From: Liolophura sinensis
Taxonomy: Eukaryota > Mollusca > Polyplacophora > Chitonida > Chitonidae
DNA: 64,000 nt
Direction of reading: 5' to 3'
NCBI RefSeq assembly: GCF_032854445.1
Contig: NC_088295.1
Location: 13,627,385 to 13,691,384, forward strand
Within the stretch, counting starts at the first letter, position 1. Each line of letters opens with the position of its first letter. A program made the translations under genes and the position numbers. Shown here in pieces: positions 62,066 through 64,000 of the stretch. The notes under the pieces were generated by a model. It did no database searches. It was not told the DNA's origin and worked only from the letters and a program-made list of their open reading frames with translations.

Positions 62066-62575
62066 CTAGACACCGGCTCCAGTGTCAGACTGTAATTTCT
62101 CAGACAAAGATTTATCCTTGATACCGATCACAATTTTGCCTGGAATAAACTGTTCTTTTAGATCAACATATTCACAGTGTTCCGCCAAAATGAATAACTC
62201 TGTGATGTAAGAATCTACAGGTTCTGGTTTCTGATGTCTCAGCTTGAATTTAGTTCTTTCAAAGGTCACATCTATCTTTGTCACGAAATGACCATCAAGT
62301 TTCAGTTTTACTATCTCACAATCAGACATTTCTTCATCGGTCAAATTTAGTGAACTCAGGAATTCTCCCGCTTCTTCTCCCATAGAATAAATCAAATTAT
62401 TTACCCGCGTCTCGCCATATCTCCTGTCCAACCCGGTTGCTTTTCTATACCTTTCAAACCGCTGGATCCATTTGGTCCATTCTTCTGGCTTGAAGGAAGG
62501 ATTCTCGGGTGGACATATTTGGCTGTTTGCGAACGGTGTGTTGTCATTGTTGTGATTTTCTTCTGCCAATTTCAT
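62066..62575 (-). pseudogene. gypsy gag (capsid) open frame, 169 codons
   Basis: The longest open frame in the window. Features fit gypsy capsid proteins: KWIQRFERYRKATGL near residue 35, a VNNLIYSMGEEA helix, a KLDGHFVTKIDVTFERTKF stretch, then LAEHCEYVDLKEQFI and IVIGIKDKSLSEKLQ. It stops right after the last conserved helix, before the zinc knuckle that now lies in another frame. Intact in itself, but part of a dead element. Confidence 0.85.
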
Positions 62576-62711
62576 GACTCACGTTGTTTACGGACAGAGT
62601 ACGTGCAACTTAAGTCTTGGAGTTAAATCTTCAGTGAAAAGTGCATTGCACATATGCACCGTATGCTTTCTAATGTCCATTTTTAGTGCAGGAGGAGACC
62701 AGTGGCGCCAC

Positions 62712-62957
62712 TGCCGCTACCCATGCAGTCTGACTTGGCGTGTATTATAACGTCGTAACTCACGCAATTTGATGCAACTTCCAGAACATTGGGACGTCAC
62801 ACTCTGTCCTCCTCTGGCCGCTGAATCTGCCAACAGTGGCAGTCAGATTGACGAATGGAACGCACATTTTATTTTGCCGGCCACATCACATGATGTCGTG
62901 ACATATGACATGCATGTAAACAAAAGCACATGTAACGTGAACGTGAATAAAGTTACA
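62712..62957 (-). repeat. 5' LTR (borders approximate)
   Basis: Minus-strand start TGTAAC at 62,957 and end CA at 62,712, next to the putative primer-binding site. It is similar to 59,301-59,471 over about 75 bases around CATGTAAACAAAAGCACATG and only weakly beyond. No matching target-site duplication was found. Confidence 0.55.
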
Positions 62958-63269
62958 GCAGCCAATAATATTGTAAAAATAATTACTCTCCACGCCCATT
63001 GTCCAGCATGTCACTTGCGTTTGAATAATGATGACGTCACCCGAGGCAATAAGTTCTTGGTGTCGAAACCATGCTCATGGAGTTGGACATTATGAATGAT
63101 AAAAAGTATTTTTAACAGCATTTTGTTTGTTATAACGTTGACGTCCAACATATCAGTGCGTAGAGCTTGCGTTGTTACGTGTCGCTGACCCGTGCCAATT
63201 TTGGTAGCGATTATGACTGATTTTACAGACAGTGAATATAAGCGACTGACTAAAAGAAAGATGTTACAC

Positions 63270-63514
63270 ACTCAAAAAATAATCTGTTAATTTTAACAGA
63301 AAGTCTGTTGTCTGAGTTATGCTAGAATGTATTCTGTTATAATAACAAAATACTTTTTTCTTGTTCAACATAATATCATGTTAGTCTAATACAAGTTGAT
63401 TTAATGAATATTTCTGCTATATTTATTAGAATGATCTGCTGCAATAACAGAAAACATTCTAGCCTCACTCAGACAATAGAATTTCTGTTAAATTTAACAT
63501 TATTTTTTGACAGT
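63270..63514. mobile_element. foldback MITE with about 75-bp inverted ends
   Basis: The left arm opens ACTCAAAAAATAATCTG and runs through TTTTAACAGAAAG, TTGTCTGAG and GCTAGAATGTATTCTG. The right arm is its complement (CAGAAAACATTCTAGCC to ATTATTTTTTGACAGT), about 80 percent matched by eye. AT-rich centre of about 90 bases, no coding. Confidence 0.85.
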
Positions 63515-63749
63515 AGTACACTGCCGTTCGTATCTTTATTCAAATAATATTTATGTTTCTGGTATCATTGCAGTAGGCCTACACATATGTCATTACTGGT
63601 TAAAGCATGTTTCCTTAATGTTCTTTCAGTATCTACAATTAGGTATAACCAAATGTTAAGAAAAAATTCCAGTAAGTTTGACCACAAAGGAAACCACTGT
63701 GAGGAAAAATTTGTTCTGTAGAAATCTCCATTTTCTCTACGTCTTACAG

Positions 63750-63862
63750 GATTTTCCAAGATTGCCTGGGAAACCCGAAGACGTCATCAGCCTCGTTCTG
63801 GATTCGCTATATCGGCCAGCTACCGGTAAACTGCTCTGGTGGGAAGTCTCTCTCTCGAAGGG
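63750..63862 (+). CDS. possible internal exon of an unknown gene
   Basis: An open stretch of 37 codons plus two bases lies between an acceptor with a pyrimidine-rich lead (TTTTCTCTACGTCTTACAG) and a GTAAGA donor. It encodes DFPRLPGKPEDVISLV and then RPATGKLLWWEVSLSK. Composition is protein-like and less AT-rich than its surroundings. No family is recognised, and no partner exon can be identified in the remaining 140 bases of the window. It could be chance. Confidence 0.3.
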
Positions 63863-64000
63863 GTAAGATACTGTTATGGTCAGGAAAATGTGTAATTTCT
63901 GATATGAATATCTAATGATTATGTTCATTACAATTAATTCGAACACTACTGACTGTAGAAGCGCACATTCAATTTCAAATGTCAGCATCTACAACTGCGA

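Larger units (their letters stand above)
59301..62957 (-). mobile_element. degenerate Ty3/gypsy LTR retrotransposon
   Basis: Read on the minus strand the order is 5' LTR, gag, CCHC zinc knuckle, protease, RT, RNase H, integrase, 3' LTR, which is the gypsy order. A polypurine tract (GAAAGGGGAGATGCAA) lies directly before the 3' LTR at 59,472-59,487. A possible primer-binding site, TGGCGCCACTGG, lies inside the 5' LTR border near 62,700-62,711. Frameshifts, stops and deletions break every pol domain and the LTRs differ strongly, so this is an old dead copy. Confidence 0.88.

Noticed and set aside
1..64000. CRISPR arrays, operons, bacterial promoters or ribosome binding sites
   Set aside because: The sequence is clearly animal nuclear DNA with spliced genes and SINEs. 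The tandem repeats found have no spacer structure.

Overview
The window is animal genomic DNA. It is AT-rich and intron-rich, and the introns have GT..AG borders. Three things point to a lophotrochozoan, most likely a mollusc (or a brachiopod): metazoan DCTN4 and BOLA1 orthologues, many copies of tRNA-derived SINEs with 3' ends of the (AAAT)n type, and Ty3/gypsy and Penelope-like relics. The species cannot be fixed from the sequence alone. Most open reading frames above 60 codons are chance. The genes are built from short exons, assembled here by hand from splice sites and protein family knowledge.

Layout. 1-20.4 kb: no gene recognised. It holds a (TA)n microsatellite and, from 6.7 to 17.9 kb, a cluster of related interspersed repeats that includes a roughly 690-bp foldback element. 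20.4-22.0 kb (+): the last two exons of an unrecognised gene that encodes two copies of a charged 59-residue module, followed by a 0.7-kb minisatellite. 22.9-28.0 kb: intergenic, with a 179-bp tandem duplication, SINEs and a MITE. 28.07-32.03 kb (-): BOLA1, in six recognisable exons. 32.04-32.64 kb: a shared 5' region. 32.64-50.97 kb (+): complete DCTN4 (dynactin p62), 13 exons and about 447 codons. Its introns hold SINEs and palindromic elements. 51-59 kb: intergenic, with a palindrome, SINEs (one full-length with a 12-bp target-site duplication), a broken Penelope-like RT, and a 59-bp inverted repeat with a single mismatch. 59.3-62.96 kb (-): a degenerate Ty3/gypsy LTR retrotransposon. 63.3-63.5 kb: a foldback MITE. 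63.75-63.86 kb (+): a possible exon of an unknown gene.

The two identified genes are housekeeping genes transcribed away from each other. BOLA1 is a mitochondrial iron-sulfur cluster accessory protein. DCTN4 is a pointed-end subunit of dynactin, the dynein cofactor. They share no known pathway, so any link is probably a shared promoter. The rest of the window is dominated by mobile-element insertions, several with intact target-site duplications.
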